A DNA stretch of 33,869 nt from NCBI RefSeq assembly GCF_024295805.1, contig NZ_JANCLX010000018.1:145428-179296 (forward strand), read 5' to 3'. Each line of letters begins with the position of its first letter. The stretch's first letter is position 1. Shown piece by piece: positions 14,701 to 33,869 of this stretch. Origin of the DNA: Streptomyces cucumeris. GTDB taxonomy: Bacteria > Actinomycetota > Actinomycetes > Streptomycetales > Streptomycetaceae. The position numbers were made by a program, and so were the translations under genes. Below the pieces are notes generated by a model. That model was not told where the DNA came from and searched no databases. It saw only the letters and a list, made by a program, of their open reading frames with translations.

Positions 14701-15387
14701 CACCCCCATCTGCTGGCGCTCAACCTCGACACCAGGGCACTGGCTGCCCAGGCCGCCACCTCCCTGCCCGCGCCCCTGCGGGCCCTCGCGGCCACCGGCG
14801 GCGGCCGACGGGTCCGGCCGACCGCGGCCGCCGGAGGTCCGCCCACCGACTGGGGAGCGCGGCTGACCGGGTTGCCGTCCTCCGAACAGCACCGGCTGCT
14901 GCTCAACCTCGTGCGGACCCACGCCGCCACCGTCCTGGGACACGCCGACGCCTCCGTCGTCCACGCCGACGCGTCGTTCAAGGACCTCGGCTTCGACTCG
15001 CTGACCGCCGTCGAACTGCGCAACCGGCTCGCCGCCGCCACCGGACTGCGGCTGCCCGCCGCCCTCGTCTTCGACCATCCGGAAGCCACCGTGCTCGCCG
15101 AACACCTGCGACAGCAGCTGGCACCGGGGGACTCCCGCACCGAGGACCCCGGCCCCGGGACACCCCACCCCCTCCTCAACGAGCTGCTCAGGCTGGAGAA
15201 CAGCCTGTCCGCGGTGGTCGTGGAGGACATGGAGACCGGGGTGGTCACGGCACGGCTGGAGACCCTGCTCTCGAAGTGGAAGGCGATGTGCACGCCCTCC
15301 GACGACACCGACGCGGTGGAGCGGCTCCAGGTCGCGTCCCCCGATCAGGTTCTGGAATTCATCGACAACGAGCTTGGCCTGTCATGA
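8722..15387 (+). CDS. Modular PKS 2: module 2, KS-AT(methylmalonyl)-DH-ER-KR-ACP (MonAII-like)
   Basis: This single fully reducing extension module (2221 residues) adds methylmalonyl-CoA and reduces the beta carbon to CH2. Domains: docking coiled coil (1-33), KS2 (34-460, Cys205), AT2 (568-870; GHSQGE Ser657; YASHS 760-764), DH2 (937-1215; His970 in HVVADTVLVP, Asp1139), KR structural part (1236-1445), ER (1450-1755; NADPH motif GAGGVG at 1596-1601), catalytic KR (GGTGTLG from 1780; later FSS and NYAAAN) and ACP2 (Ser2093). The C-terminus holds a helical region and then a docking helix (DQVLEFIDNELGLS) almost identical to that of PKS1. I chose ATG 8722 because MANEEKL is the usual docking-domain start; an in-frame GTG at 8683 is possible. 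The gene begins 41 bases after PKS1. Part of the ER has unusual codon use (13385-13745). Confidence 0.97.
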   Translation: MANEEKLVAYLKRVSADLHDTRLRLREVEERAQEPVAVVGMACRFPGGVTSPEELWDLLVAGVDAIGDFPTDRGWDLDGLYHPDPEHYGTSCVRQGGFVAADRFDASFFGISPREALAMDPQQRLVLESAWEALERAGIDPHALKGSRTGVYAGVSSQDYLARAPRIPEGFEGYATTGSLTSVISGRVAYTLGLEGPAVTVDTACSASLVAMHLGCQALRQGECTLALAGGVTSLATPVMFTEFTRQGALAPDGRCKSFAATADGTGFSEGVGLVVLERLSDALRNGHRVLAVIRGSAINQDGASNGLTAPNDVAQERVIGQALASAGLGPGDVDAVEAHGTGTRLGDPIEAEALMATYGQDRPDDRPLLLGSLKSNIGHTHAAAGVAGVIKMVMALRHQELPANLHLDEPTPHVDWDGSGIRLLDEPRAWPALDRPRRAAVSSFGVSGTNAHLILEQAPETDEPVAAGECPGGVLPWVLSARSAEALRAQAAALAGRMAGDTSVSPSEVGWSLITTRAVFEHRAVVVGEGREELLAAVEALAAGTAHPGATAPGAPATTGDAGPVLVFPGQGSQWVGMGAGLLEASPVFAERVADCERALAPYVDWSLTEVLRGADGAADLGRVDVVQPVLWAVMVSLAAVWAGHGVRPAAVVGHSQGEIAAAVVADALSLEDGARIVALRSQALRKLAGGGAMASLGISQRRAGQLLSGLGETADGVGIAAVNGPSSTVVSGPPERVVAVVTACQENGDRARLIEVDYASHSPQVDRITAELHDLLSGIRPKLSSDVAFYSTVTGGRADTTVLDTAYWVTNLRERVRFADAVAELLADGHRVFIEASTHPVLTVGMQETFEDADIRAVTVPTLRRDEGGPRQLAQSLAQAFTAGVEVDWTPFFPADPHPRTVDLPTYAFQRQRYWLDGLNDRGTDPADLGLVAAGHPLLSAAVELADGGGGLLTGRLSSQTHGWLGDHVVADTVLVPGTALVEWALRAADEVGGGGVEELALQVPLVLPPSGGLRLQVAVGELAGDGRREIRIYSRPDEPSGPGAGWVCHADGVLSPPDRTPAPGAEQGGVWPPAGAEPVELVDFYERVAASGYAYGPSFRGLRAVWRDGADLLAEVELPEAAGEPSGFGVHPALLDAALHPVLLTGRPADHDGTADGRVWLPFTWNGVSLWAGGATRARIRLSPGESGGDGERTVRVGVADAVGAPVLSADAVVLRPADPARLGNARPSGKDGLFALDWTPLPVPATPDDSGPARPADWAVLGTGTPMMMPTAARHPDLAALVRALDDGAATPDTVLAYPAGPDESGASDLAAGGLASAERTLALLQGWLAEPRLAEATLVVATRGAVTTGILTGEAPASVDVAGAALWGLVRSAQTENPGRFLLLDLDPDDTVHDGASGAGLLADGVARALELDESQLALRDGRVLVPRFVRAAGTSGLVPPVGAPAWRLAAEGTATVDSVRPVVCPEALEPLGPGQVRIDVHAAGVNFRDALIVLGMYPGGAEFGGSEGAGVVREVGPGVTGLAVGDRVMGLFEGAFATVAVADARTVVPIPCGWGFRRAAGVPVVFLTAWYGLVELGGLGSGESVLIHAGAGGVGMAAVGIARHLGAEVFATASPGKHGVLESLGVDAAHRASSRDLGFEDSVRAATGGRGVDVVLNSLAGEFIDASLRLLGEGGRFLEMGKTDLRDPAHDHPGLRYLPYDLIADAGPELIGRMLAELVRLFEAGVLEPLPVRSWPLGRAREALRYLSQARHTGKLVLDVPAPVDPGGTVLITGGTGTLGGHVAEHLVRTGDIRHLLLVSRSGPDAPGARELAQRLTDLGASVRVEPLDITDATALHALVADIDPAHPLTGVIHAAGVVDDAMLPSQNPGRLERAWAAKAGAAAHLHTATAHLRLGMFVMFSSFASDLGTPGQANYAAANAYCDGLAAHRQALGLPGQSVAWGLWADTSGLTARLADTDLARIGRLGIQANSTAEGLALLDAAHQHGHPHLLALNLDTRALAAQAATSLPAPLRALAATGGGRRVRPTAAAGGPPTDWGARLTGLPSSEQHRLLLNLVRTHAATVLGHADASVVHADASFKDLGFDSLTAVELRNRLAAATGLRLPAALVFDHPEATVLAEHLRQQLAPGDSRTEDPGPGTPHPLLNELLRLENSLSAVVVEDMETGVVTARLETLLSKWKAMCTPSDDTDAVERLQVASPDQVLEFIDNELGLS
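13385..14010 (+). other. Codon-usage island in ER2
   Basis: From about 13385 to 13745, and again from about 13885 to 14010, third codon positions shift from mostly C to G and T (TTG for Leu, GGT for Gly, GCG and GTG runs). The reading frame and ER motifs are unbroken. The same shift appears in the AT5 region of PKS4. Boundaries are by eye. It suggests gene conversion from another PKS. Confidence 0.6.
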
Positions 15388-15406
15388 ACAACGTGGCGCG
15401 CCTCTT

Positions 15407-15426
15407 CGCTGAAGGCCGGGTGACCC
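15407..15426 (+). repeat. 20-base intergenic element, copy 2 (PKS2-PKS3)
   Basis: This is identical to 8700-8719. Here GAAGG lies 14 bases before the GTG start of PKS3 at 15430. Confidence 0.85.
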
Positions 15427-15429
15427 TCT

Positions 15430-27537
<12,108 letters not shown>

Positions 27538-27538
27538 T

Positions 27539-27545
27539 GGAGGAG
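27539..27545 (+). promoter_or_regulatory. Strong ribosome binding site of PKS4
   Basis: GGAGGAG ends 8 bases before the ATG at 27554 and overlaps the end of PKS3 by a few bases. It is the best ribosome site among the four PKS genes and fixes the PKS4 start. Confidence 0.85.
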
Positions 27546-27553
27546 CGGAACTG

Positions 27554-30500
27554 ATGTCGGGTACGGAAGAGAAGCTCCGCCAGTACCTCAAGCGCGTGAC
27601 CGCCGACCTGGGGCAGACACGGCAGCGGCTGCGCGAGGTGGAGGAGCGGGCCCAGGAACCGGTGGCCATCGTCAGCATGGCCTGCCGCTTCCCGGGCGGG
27701 ATCGCCTCGCCCGAGGACCTGTGGCGGGTCGTCGCCTCGCGCGGCGACGCCATCGGCCCGTTCCCCGCCGACCGGGGCTGGGACCTGAACGGCATCCACC
27801 ACCCGGACCCCGACCACCCCGGCACCAGCTACGTCCGGCACGGCGGATTCCTCGACCGCGCCGACGGATTCGACGCCACCTTCTTCGGCATCAGCCCCCG
27901 GGAGGCCCTCGCGGCTGAACCACAGCAACGCCAGCTCCTCGAGGTCTCCTGGGAACTGCTCGAACGCGCCGGAATTGACCCCCGCTCCCTGAAGGGCACC
28001 CCCACCGGCGTCTACGCGGGCGCCGGCATCCTCGGCTTCGGCACCCCGCATATCGAGCAGAGCGCCGAGGGCTACCTGCTCACCGGCAACACACTCAGCG
28101 TCGTCTCCGGACGTATCGCGTTCACCCTCGGTCTCGAAGGGCCCGCGGTCACCGTGGACACCGCGTGCTCGTCATCCCTCGTGGCCATGCACCTGGCCTG
28201 CCAGGCACTGCGGAACGGCGAATGCACCCTGGCGATGGCCGGTGGGGTGACCGTCATGACCACCCCCAACACCTTCGTCGAATTCTCCCGCCAGCGCGGA
28301 CTGGCCCCCGACGGCCGCTGCAAACCCTTCGCGGCGGCCGCGGACGGCACCGGCTTCTCCGAAGGCGTCGGCCTGTTGCTCCTGGAGCGGCTGTCCGACG
28401 CGCGGCGCAACGGGCATCAGGTGCTGGCCGTCCTGCGGGGCTCGGCCATCAACCAGGACGGAGCCAGCAACGGACTCACCGCTCCGAACGGCCCCTCGCA
28501 GCAGCGTGTCATCCGGCAGGCGCTCGTCAACGCCCAGCTGTCCTCCGCGGAGGTCGACGCGGTCGAGGCGCACGGCACGGGCACCACACTGGGCGACCCG
28601 ATCGAGGCTGATGCGTTGATCGCCACGTATGGGCGGGATCGGTCGGAGGAGCGGCCTTTGTGGTTGGGGTCGTTGAAGTCGAACATCGGTCATACGCAGG
28701 GTGCGGCGGGTGTGGCCGGTGTCATCAAGATGGTGATGGCGCTCCACCATGAGGTACTGCCCGCCACCCTCCACGTCGACGAACCGACACCGCATGCGGA
28801 CTGGACCGGCGGCGCGGTACGGCTGCTCACTGACGAGGTTCCGTGGCCGCGCGAGGAACGCCCGCGCCGGGCCGGGGTGTCCGCGTTCGGTATCTCCGGT
28901 ACCAACGCTCATGTGATCGTGGAGCAGGCTCCCGACGCTGATGAGGTGGAGGAACCTCCCGCCGGGGACGGCCGGTGCCCCGGTGGTGTGGTCCCGTGGG
29001 TGGTTTCGGGGCGGACCGCCGAGGCGTTGCGGGGGCAGGCGGCGGCGTTGGCGGGCCGGGTGTCGGGGGAGGTTGATCTCTCGCCGGTGGGGGTGGGTTG
29101 GTCGCTGGTCTCGGGGCGTTCGGTGTTTGAACACCGTGCGGTGGTGTTGGGGGCTGATGGTGGGGAGTTGAGGGCTGCTGTTGAGGCGCTTGCGGTGGGT
29201 GGTTCGCACCCGGGTGTGGTGTCCTCGGGGGCTGCTGGGGTGGTGGCTGGTGCGAGTACAGGTCCGGTGTTGGTGTTTCCGGGTCAGGGTTCGCAGTGGG
29301 TGGGGATGGGTGCGGAGCTGCTGGATGTCTCGCCGGTGTTTGCGGGGCGGGTGGCGGAGTGTGAGCGGGCGTTGAGTTCTTTTGTGGATTGGTCGTTGGT
29401 GGATGTGTTGCGGGGGGTGGAGGGCTCGGCTGATCTTGGTCGGGTTGATGTGGTGCAGCCGGTGTTGTGGGCGGTGATGGTGTCGTTGGCTGCGGTGTGG
29501 GCGGGGTATGGGGTGAGGCCGGCTGCGGTGGTGGGTCATAGTCAGGGTGAGATTGCGGCTGCGGTGGTGGCGGGTGCGTTGTCGTTGGAGGATGGCGCGC
29601 GGGTTGTGGCGTTGCGGAGTCGGGCGTTGCGCAGGTTGGCTGGTGGTGGGGCGATGGCCTCGCTCGGTGTTGGTCTGGAGCGTGCTGGTCAGGTGCTTGC
29701 CGGATTGGGTGAGCGGGCTGCTGGTGTGGGTGTGGCGGCGGTGAATGGTCCTGGTTCGACGGTGGTGTCGGGTCCGCCGGAGCAGGTGGCGGCTGTGGTC
29801 GTGGCGTGTGAGGAGGGCGGTGACCGGGCGCGGCTGATCGAGGTGGACTATGCCTCCCATGGTCCTCAGGTCGATGAGATCCACGATGAACTGATGCGTG
29901 TCCTGGACGGTATTGAGCCGATCGCGGTCTCCGAGGTGGCGTTCTACTCGACGGTGACCGGTGGTCGGGTGGATACGTCGGTGTTGGACACGGGGTATTG
30001 GGTGCGGAATCTGCGGGAGCGGGTGCGGTTCGCGGAGACGGTCGAGGTGTTGCTTGCGGATGGGCATCGGGTGTTTGTGGAGGCGAGTTCGCATCCGGTG
30101 TTGACGGTGGGGATGCAGGAGACGTTCGAGTCGGTGGGCGTCGACGCGGTGACGGTGCCGACGTTGCGTCGTGATCATGGTGGTCAGCGGCAGTTGGTGG
30201 AGTCGTTGGCGCAGGCGTTCACCGCTGGTGTGGAGGTGGACTGGACGGCCCTGTTCCCGGCCGAGCCCCGCCCTCGTACCGTCGATCTGCCCACCTACGC
30301 CTTCCAGCACCAGCGCTTCTGGATGGCGGCCACAGGCGGATTCGGGGACCCGGGTGACCTCGGGCTGGATGCCGCCGGCCATCCGTTGCTGGGCGCCGCC
30401 GTGGAGCTCGCCGACGGCAGCAGCCACCTGCTCACCGGACGTGTCGCCGCCGGTGGCGGGGACGGCTGGCTCAGCGACCATGTGGTGGCGGACACCGTCC

Positions 30501-33500
30501 TGGTGCCGGGCGCGGCCCTGGTGGAGTGGGTGCTGCGTGCCGCCGACGAGGTCGGCTGTGGGGGCATCGAAGAGCTGGCGCTCCAGGTGCCCATGGTGCT
30601 GCCCGAGTCGGGCGGACTGCGGGTCCAGGTGGTGGTGGGCACGGCAGCCGCGGACGGACGGCGTGAGGTGCAGGTGTACTCGCGCCCCGAGGACGCCGGG
30701 ACATGGGCGTGCCACGCGGACGGTGTCCTCGGCCCGCCCCTGGAGGACACCACCCCGGCGGAGGGTCTCGGCGGTGTGTGGCCTCCGGCGGGAGCGGCCC
30801 CCGTGGACCTGGAGGGCTTCTACGAACGTGCCGAGGCGGCCGGATACGCGTACGGCCCCTCATTCCGTGGCCTGCGCGCGCTGTGGCGCGACGGCGAGGA
30901 CGTCCTGGCCGAACTCGCACTGCCCGAGGACGCCGGTGACGCCGACGGATTCGGCATCCACCCCGCTCTGCTGGACGCCGCGCTCCACCCGGGCCTCCTG
31001 GTCGCAGGAGCCGAACCGGAGCGGGACGGTGGTGAGGTGTGGCTGCCGTTCGCGTGGAACGGCGTCGCGCTGTGGGCCGCCGGGGCGACCACCGCCAGGG
31101 TCCGCCTGTCCCCGCGACAGCGAGGTGCGGAAGGCGAACGGGCGCTGCGGTTGGTCATCGCCGATGCCGTGGGCGACCCGGTACTCACCGTCGACTCTTT
31201 GGTGACGCGCCCGGCCTCGCTCGACCAACTGCGGGCCGCGGGGAAACGTGATGGCGACGGTCTCTTCGCCCTGGACTGGATCCCGCTGCCGCGGACGACG
31301 GGCTCCACGGAGCCGGTGAGCGGCTGGGCGGTACTGGGCACGGACGCGCCACACCTGGACCTGGACGCGTTCATCGCGGCCATCGGGAGCGAAGAGGCCG
31401 TACCGTCGGTGGTCTTCGCCGACCTCACCGACGCCGGTGACGCCGACGATGACGAGATGGCGGACGCCGGCCTGGCACGGGTGCGGCGGGCGCTGGAGCT
31501 CGTCCAGGGCTGGCTGGCCGAACCGCGCTGCGCCGACGCCCGGCTGGTGCTGGTGACACGAGGTGCTGTGGCGGTGGGCGACGGTGCGGCGAACGGCGTC
31601 GACGCGGCGGCTGCCGCGCAGTGGGGACTCGTCCGCAGCGCGCAGGCCGAGCACCCGGAGCGTTTCGTCCTGCTCGACGTCGACTCCGGAGCCGATGTGG
31701 CGGGCGACACTGTGCGTGCCGCCGTCGCCGGGGCGCTGGAGCGGGACGAGACACAGCTCGCCGTCAGGGAAGGAGAAACGCTGGTACCCCGCCTCGTCCG
31801 TGCGGCCACGGACGACGAGGCGCGGCCGGACATGCCCACGGGTCTCGACCCGGATGGCACCGTGCTCATCACGGGTGGCACCGGCACGCTGGGCGGTCTG
31901 GTGGCTGAGCATGTGGTGCGTGTGTGGGGTGTCCGGCATCTGTTGCTGGTGAGTCGTCGTGGTGTGGAGGCTCCGGAAGCGGGGGCGTTGGCTGCCCGGC
32001 TGGAGGAGTTGGGTGCGGAGGTGCGAATCGCGGCGGTGGATGTCACGGATGCGGGCGCGGTGGCGGGCATGGTGGCCGGGGTCGGTCCGGAGCATCCGCT
32101 GACCGGCGTGATCCATGCCGCGGGTGTGCTGGACGACGCCGTCCTCACCTCACAGACACCGGAGCGGCTGGCCGAGGTATGGGCGGCGAAAGCTGCCGCC
32201 GCCGCTCATCTGCACACCGCGACGGCCGGTCTTCCGCTGGCCCTGTTCGTGATGTTCTCGTCCGCCGCGGGAGTGCTCGGAAGTCCGGGGCAGGCCAACT
32301 ATGCGGCGGCCAATGCCTTCTGTGACGCCCTGGCGGTCCACCGTCGGGCCCTGGACCTGCCCGGGGTCGCCGTGGCCTGGGGCCTGTGGGACCAGTCCAG
32401 CGAACTGACCGGGAAGCTCGCCGATACGGACCGGGCGCGGATGTCCCGTTCCGGAATCACGGCGATGACCAGCGAGAAGGCGCTCAGCCTCCTGGACACC
32501 GCCTGCGGCCACGGCCGCTCTCAACTCCTCGCGGCCGACCTGGATGTGGCGGGGCTGGCAGGCGGGGATGTGCCGGGTGTGTTGCGTGGGTTGTCGGGTG
32601 GTGGGGTGCGTCGGCGGTTGGCCGCCGGGGGCGTTGAGGTGTCCGGTCTGGTGGGGCGTTTGGCGGGGCTGGACGCTGCGGGTCGGTTGGGTGTGGTGCT
32701 GGAGGTGGTGCGTGGCGCCGTGGCGGTGGTGTTGGGGTTTGGTTCTGGCGCTGAGGTACGGGGTGAGGCTGCGTTCAAGGAGTTGGGTTTTGACTCGTTG
32801 ACGGCGGTGGAGTTGCGGAATCGGTTGTCGTTGGTGACGGGGTTGCGTCTTCCGGCGACGATGGTGTTCGACTATCCGACTCCGCGGGTGCTGGCGGAGT
32901 ATCTCTGCACCCGCCTCATCGGAGCGACCACCGGTCCGGGTACACCGGTCGCGGTGGCGGCGGAGTCGGATGAACCCGTGGCGATCGTCTCGATGACCTG
33001 CCGTTTCCCGGGTGGCGTGAGCTCTCCCGAGGAACTGTGGAAGCTGCTCGCCACGAGTGGCGAGGGCATCGGGGAGTTCCCGACCGGCCGGGGCTGGGAC
33101 CTCGACGGACTCTTCCACCCGGACCCCGACCACCCTGGCACCTCCTACACCCGCAAGGGCGGATTCCTCTATGACGCCGATGAGTTCGATGCGGGGTTCT
33201 TCGGGATCAATCCGCGGGAGGCGCTGGCGACGGATCCGCAGCAGCGGTTGTTGCTGGAGGCGTCGTGGGAGGTGTTGGAGCGGGCCGGTATCGATCCGGT
33301 GTCGCTGAAGGGCAGTCCGACGGGTGTCTACGCGGGCGTGATGTACCACGACTACGCCACCGGCCTGAGTGGTGGTGATCCCCGGTTGGAGGGATACGCC
33401 ATGCTCGCCAGCTCGGGCAGCGTGGTGTCGGGCCGGGTGGCGTATTCGCTGGGTCTTGAGGGGCCGGCGGTGACGGTGGATACGGCGTGTTCGTCGTCTT

Positions 33501-33869
33501 TGGTGGCGATGCATCTGGCGGCGCAGGCTCTGCGTCGTGGTGAGTGTTCGCTTGCGCTGGCGGGTGGGGTGACGGTGATGGCCACCCCGGATGTGTTCAC
33601 CGGTTTCTCACGTCAGCGAGGCCTGGCCCCTGACGGTCGCTGCAAGCCCTTCGCGGCCGCCGCGGATGGCACCGGTTGGAGCGAAGGGGTCGGACTTCTG
33701 CTGCTGGAACGGCTCTCGGACGCCCAGCGCCATGGTCACCAGGTACTTGCGGTGATTCGTGGTTCTGCGGTGAATCAGGATGGTGCGTCGAATGGTTTGA
33801 CGGCGCCGAATGGTCCGTCGCAGCAGCGGGTGATTCGTCAGGCGTTGGCGAGTGCGCGGTTGTCGGTGT
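27554..33869 (+). CDS. Modular PKS 4 (partial): module 5 and KS of module 6 (MonAIV-like)
   Basis: The frame is open from ATG 27554 to the right edge (2105 codons), with no stop and no frameshift at the points checked, so the gene continues outside the window. The protein starts with a docking coiled coil (MSGTEEKLRQYLKRV, 1-33). It contains module 5, KS-AT-DH-KR-ACP (34-1790), and the first 300 residues of KS6 (from about 1806; active Cys1979). The start is supported by GGAGGAG 8 bases upstream. Large parts, including nearly all of AT5, use codons unlike the N-terminal third, which suggests mosaic origin. In the MonAIV pattern the gene would end after module 6; that part is not visible. Confidence 0.96.
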   Translation, partial: MSGTEEKLRQYLKRVTADLGQTRQRLREVEERAQEPVAIVSMACRFPGGIASPEDLWRVVASRGDAIGPFPADRGWDLNGIHHPDPDHPGTSYVRHGGFLDRADGFDATFFGISPREALAAEPQQRQLLEVSWELLERAGIDPRSLKGTPTGVYAGAGILGFGTPHIEQSAEGYLLTGNTLSVVSGRIAFTLGLEGPAVTVDTACSSSLVAMHLACQALRNGECTLAMAGGVTVMTTPNTFVEFSRQRGLAPDGRCKPFAAAADGTGFSEGVGLLLLERLSDARRNGHQVLAVLRGSAINQDGASNGLTAPNGPSQQRVIRQALVNAQLSSAEVDAVEAHGTGTTLGDPIEADALIATYGRDRSEERPLWLGSLKSNIGHTQGAAGVAGVIKMVMALHHEVLPATLHVDEPTPHADWTGGAVRLLTDEVPWPREERPRRAGVSAFGISGTNAHVIVEQAPDADEVEEPPAGDGRCPGGVVPWVVSGRTAEALRGQAAALAGRVSGEVDLSPVGVGWSLVSGRSVFEHRAVVLGADGGELRAAVEALAVGGSHPGVVSSGAAGVVAGASTGPVLVFPGQGSQWVGMGAELLDVSPVFAGRVAECERALSSFVDWSLVDVLRGVEGSADLGRVDVVQPVLWAVMVSLAAVWAGYGVRPAAVVGHSQGEIAAAVVAGALSLEDGARVVALRSRALRRLAGGGAMASLGVGLERAGQVLAGLGERAAGVGVAAVNGPGSTVVSGPPEQVAAVVVACEEGGDRARLIEVDYASHGPQVDEIHDELMRVLDGIEPIAVSEVAFYSTVTGGRVDTSVLDTGYWVRNLRERVRFAETVEVLLADGHRVFVEASSHPVLTVGMQETFESVGVDAVTVPTLRRDHGGQRQLVESLAQAFTAGVEVDWTALFPAEPRPRTVDLPTYAFQHQRFWMAATGGFGDPGDLGLDAAGHPLLGAAVELADGSSHLLTGRVAAGGGDGWLSDHVVADTVLVPGAALVEWVLRAADEVGCGGIEELALQVPMVLPESGGLRVQVVVGTAAADGRREVQVYSRPEDAGTWACHADGVLGPPLEDTTPAEGLGGVWPPAGAAPVDLEGFYERAEAAGYAYGPSFRGLRALWRDGEDVLAELALPEDAGDADGFGIHPALLDAALHPGLLVAGAEPERDGGEVWLPFAWNGVALWAAGATTARVRLSPRQRGAEGERALRLVIADAVGDPVLTVDSLVTRPASLDQLRAAGKRDGDGLFALDWIPLPRTTGSTEPVSGWAVLGTDAPHLDLDAFIAAIGSEEAVPSVVFADLTDAGDADDDEMADAGLARVRRALELVQGWLAEPRCADARLVLVTRGAVAVGDGAANGVDAAAAAQWGLVRSAQAEHPERFVLLDVDSGADVAGDTVRAAVAGALERDETQLAVREGETLVPRLVRAATDDEARPDMPTGLDPDGTVLITGGTGTLGGLVAEHVVRVWGVRHLLLVSRRGVEAPEAGALAARLEELGAEVRIAAVDVTDAGAVAGMVAGVGPEHPLTGVIHAAGVLDDAVLTSQTPERLAEVWAAKAAAAAHLHTATAGLPLALFVMFSSAAGVLGSPGQANYAAANAFCDALAVHRRALDLPGVAVAWGLWDQSSELTGKLADTDRARMSRSGITAMTSEKALSLLDTACGHGRSQLLAADLDVAGLAGGDVPGVLRGLSGGGVRRRLAAGGVEVSGLVGRLAGLDAAGRLGVVLEVVRGAVAVVLGFGSGAEVRGEAAFKELGFDSLTAVELRNRLSLVTGLRLPATMVFDYPTPRVLAEYLCTRLIGATTGPGTPVAVAAESDEPVAIVSMTCRFPGGVSSPEELWKLLATSGEGIGEFPTGRGWDLDGLFHPDPDHPGTSYTRKGGFLYDADEFDAGFFGINPREALATDPQQRLLLEASWEVLERAGIDPVSLKGSPTGVYAGVMYHDYATGLSGGDPRLEGYAMLASSGSVVSGRVAYSLGLEGPAVTVDTACSSSLVAMHLAAQALRRGECSLALAGGVTVMATPDVFTGFSRQRGLAPDGRCKPFAAAADGTGWSEGVGLLLLERLSDAQRHGHQVLAVIRGSAVNQDGASNGLTAPNGPSQQRVIRQALASARLSV
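27653..32923 (+). other. Module 5: KS-AT(methylmalonyl-like, YASHG)-DH-KR-ACP, alkene-forming
   Basis: KS5 has Cys205 and the GFGTPHI segment shared with KS3. AT5 has GQGS at 577-580, GHSQGE (Ser663) and YASHG at 766-770, where the other methylmalonyl ATs here have YASHS. DH5 has His976 in HVVADTVLVP and Asp1141. The KR has GGTGTLG at 1441, an LDD motif and FSS (near 1569). ACP5 has Ser1748. The expected product is an alpha-substituted enoyl chain; the substituent is methyl or possibly ethyl. Confidence 0.9.
28985..30240 (+). other. Codon-usage island covering AT5
   Basis: From the KS5-AT5 linker to just before the LPTYAFQ post-AT motif, third positions shift to T and G (frequent TTG Leu, GTT Val, GGT Gly, GCT Ala). 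Sequence on both sides is C-rich at third positions. A C-rich island remains around 29820-29960, which includes the YASHG motif. Edges coincide with AT domain borders, as expected for recombinational AT exchange. Boundaries are by eye. Confidence 0.65.
32969..33869 (+). other. Module 6: KS domain, cut by the window edge
   Basis: The KS begins near DEPVAIVSMTCRFPGG and includes the active-site Cys1979 of PKS4 in VDTACSSS. The window ends in the ASARLSV region, before the catalytic histidines, so the extender choice and reduction of module 6 cannot be seen. Confidence 0.93.

Noticed and set aside
27554..33869. PKS4 as a broken gene because no stop is seen
   Set aside because: The frame stays open with intact KS, AT, DH, KR, ACP and KS motifs in phase to the last base; it is only cut by the window edge.

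Overview
This window looks like a high-GC actinomycete (Streptomyces-type) biosynthetic gene cluster. Codons mostly end in C or G, and nearly all of the sequence is giant type I modular polyketide synthase (PKS) genes. About 33 kb holds one small divergent gene and four co-directional PKS genes, the last of which runs off the right edge.

Layout. Bases 1-199 hold no gene I can support, but do contain a 29-base C homopolymer and a hairpin. A class I SAM-dependent methyltransferase lies on the minus strand (200-1012). A divergent control region follows (1013-1255). The plus strand then carries PKS1 (1256-8680: KSQ loading module plus module 1), PKS2 (8722-15387: module 2), PKS3 (15430-27537: modules 3 and 4) and PKS4 (27554 to the edge: module 5 and the KS of module 6). 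Gaps between the PKS genes are 41, 42 and 16 bases, so they are probably one operon.

Predicted chemistry. Loading: KSQ-AT(malonyl)-ACP gives acetyl. Module 1: KS-AT(methylmalonyl)-DH-ACP with no KR leaves a ketone. Module 2: KS-AT(methylmalonyl)-DH-ER-KR-ACP is fully reducing. Module 3: KS-AT(malonyl)-DH-KR-ACP makes an alkene. Module 4: KS-AT(methylmalonyl)-DH-ER-KR-ACP is fully reducing. Module 5: KS-AT(methylmalonyl-like, variant motif)-DH-KR-ACP makes a substituted alkene. The predicted chain is CH3-CO-CH(CH3)-CH2-CH(CH3)-CH=CH-CH2-CH(CH3)-CH=C(R)-CO-. This matches the starter half of the triene precursors of monensin (C26 to C15) and nigericin, and the 1 / 1 / 2 / 2-module split of the genes matches monAI-monAIV. 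The window is therefore most likely the left part of a polyether ionophore cluster of the monensin/nigericin type. The epoxidase, epoxide hydrolases and chain-release enzymes expected for such a pathway are not in the window.

I see no wholly new type of system. The points most worth a second look are: the KR deletion scar in module 1, which leaves an orphan DH; a variant extender-selectivity motif (YASHG) in AT5, inside a block of foreign-looking codon usage that suggests a natural AT replacement; a KS signature shared only by KS3 and KS5, which receive the same kind of intermediate; near-identical docking tails on PKS1 and PKS2; and short ORFs that bridge each PKS start.
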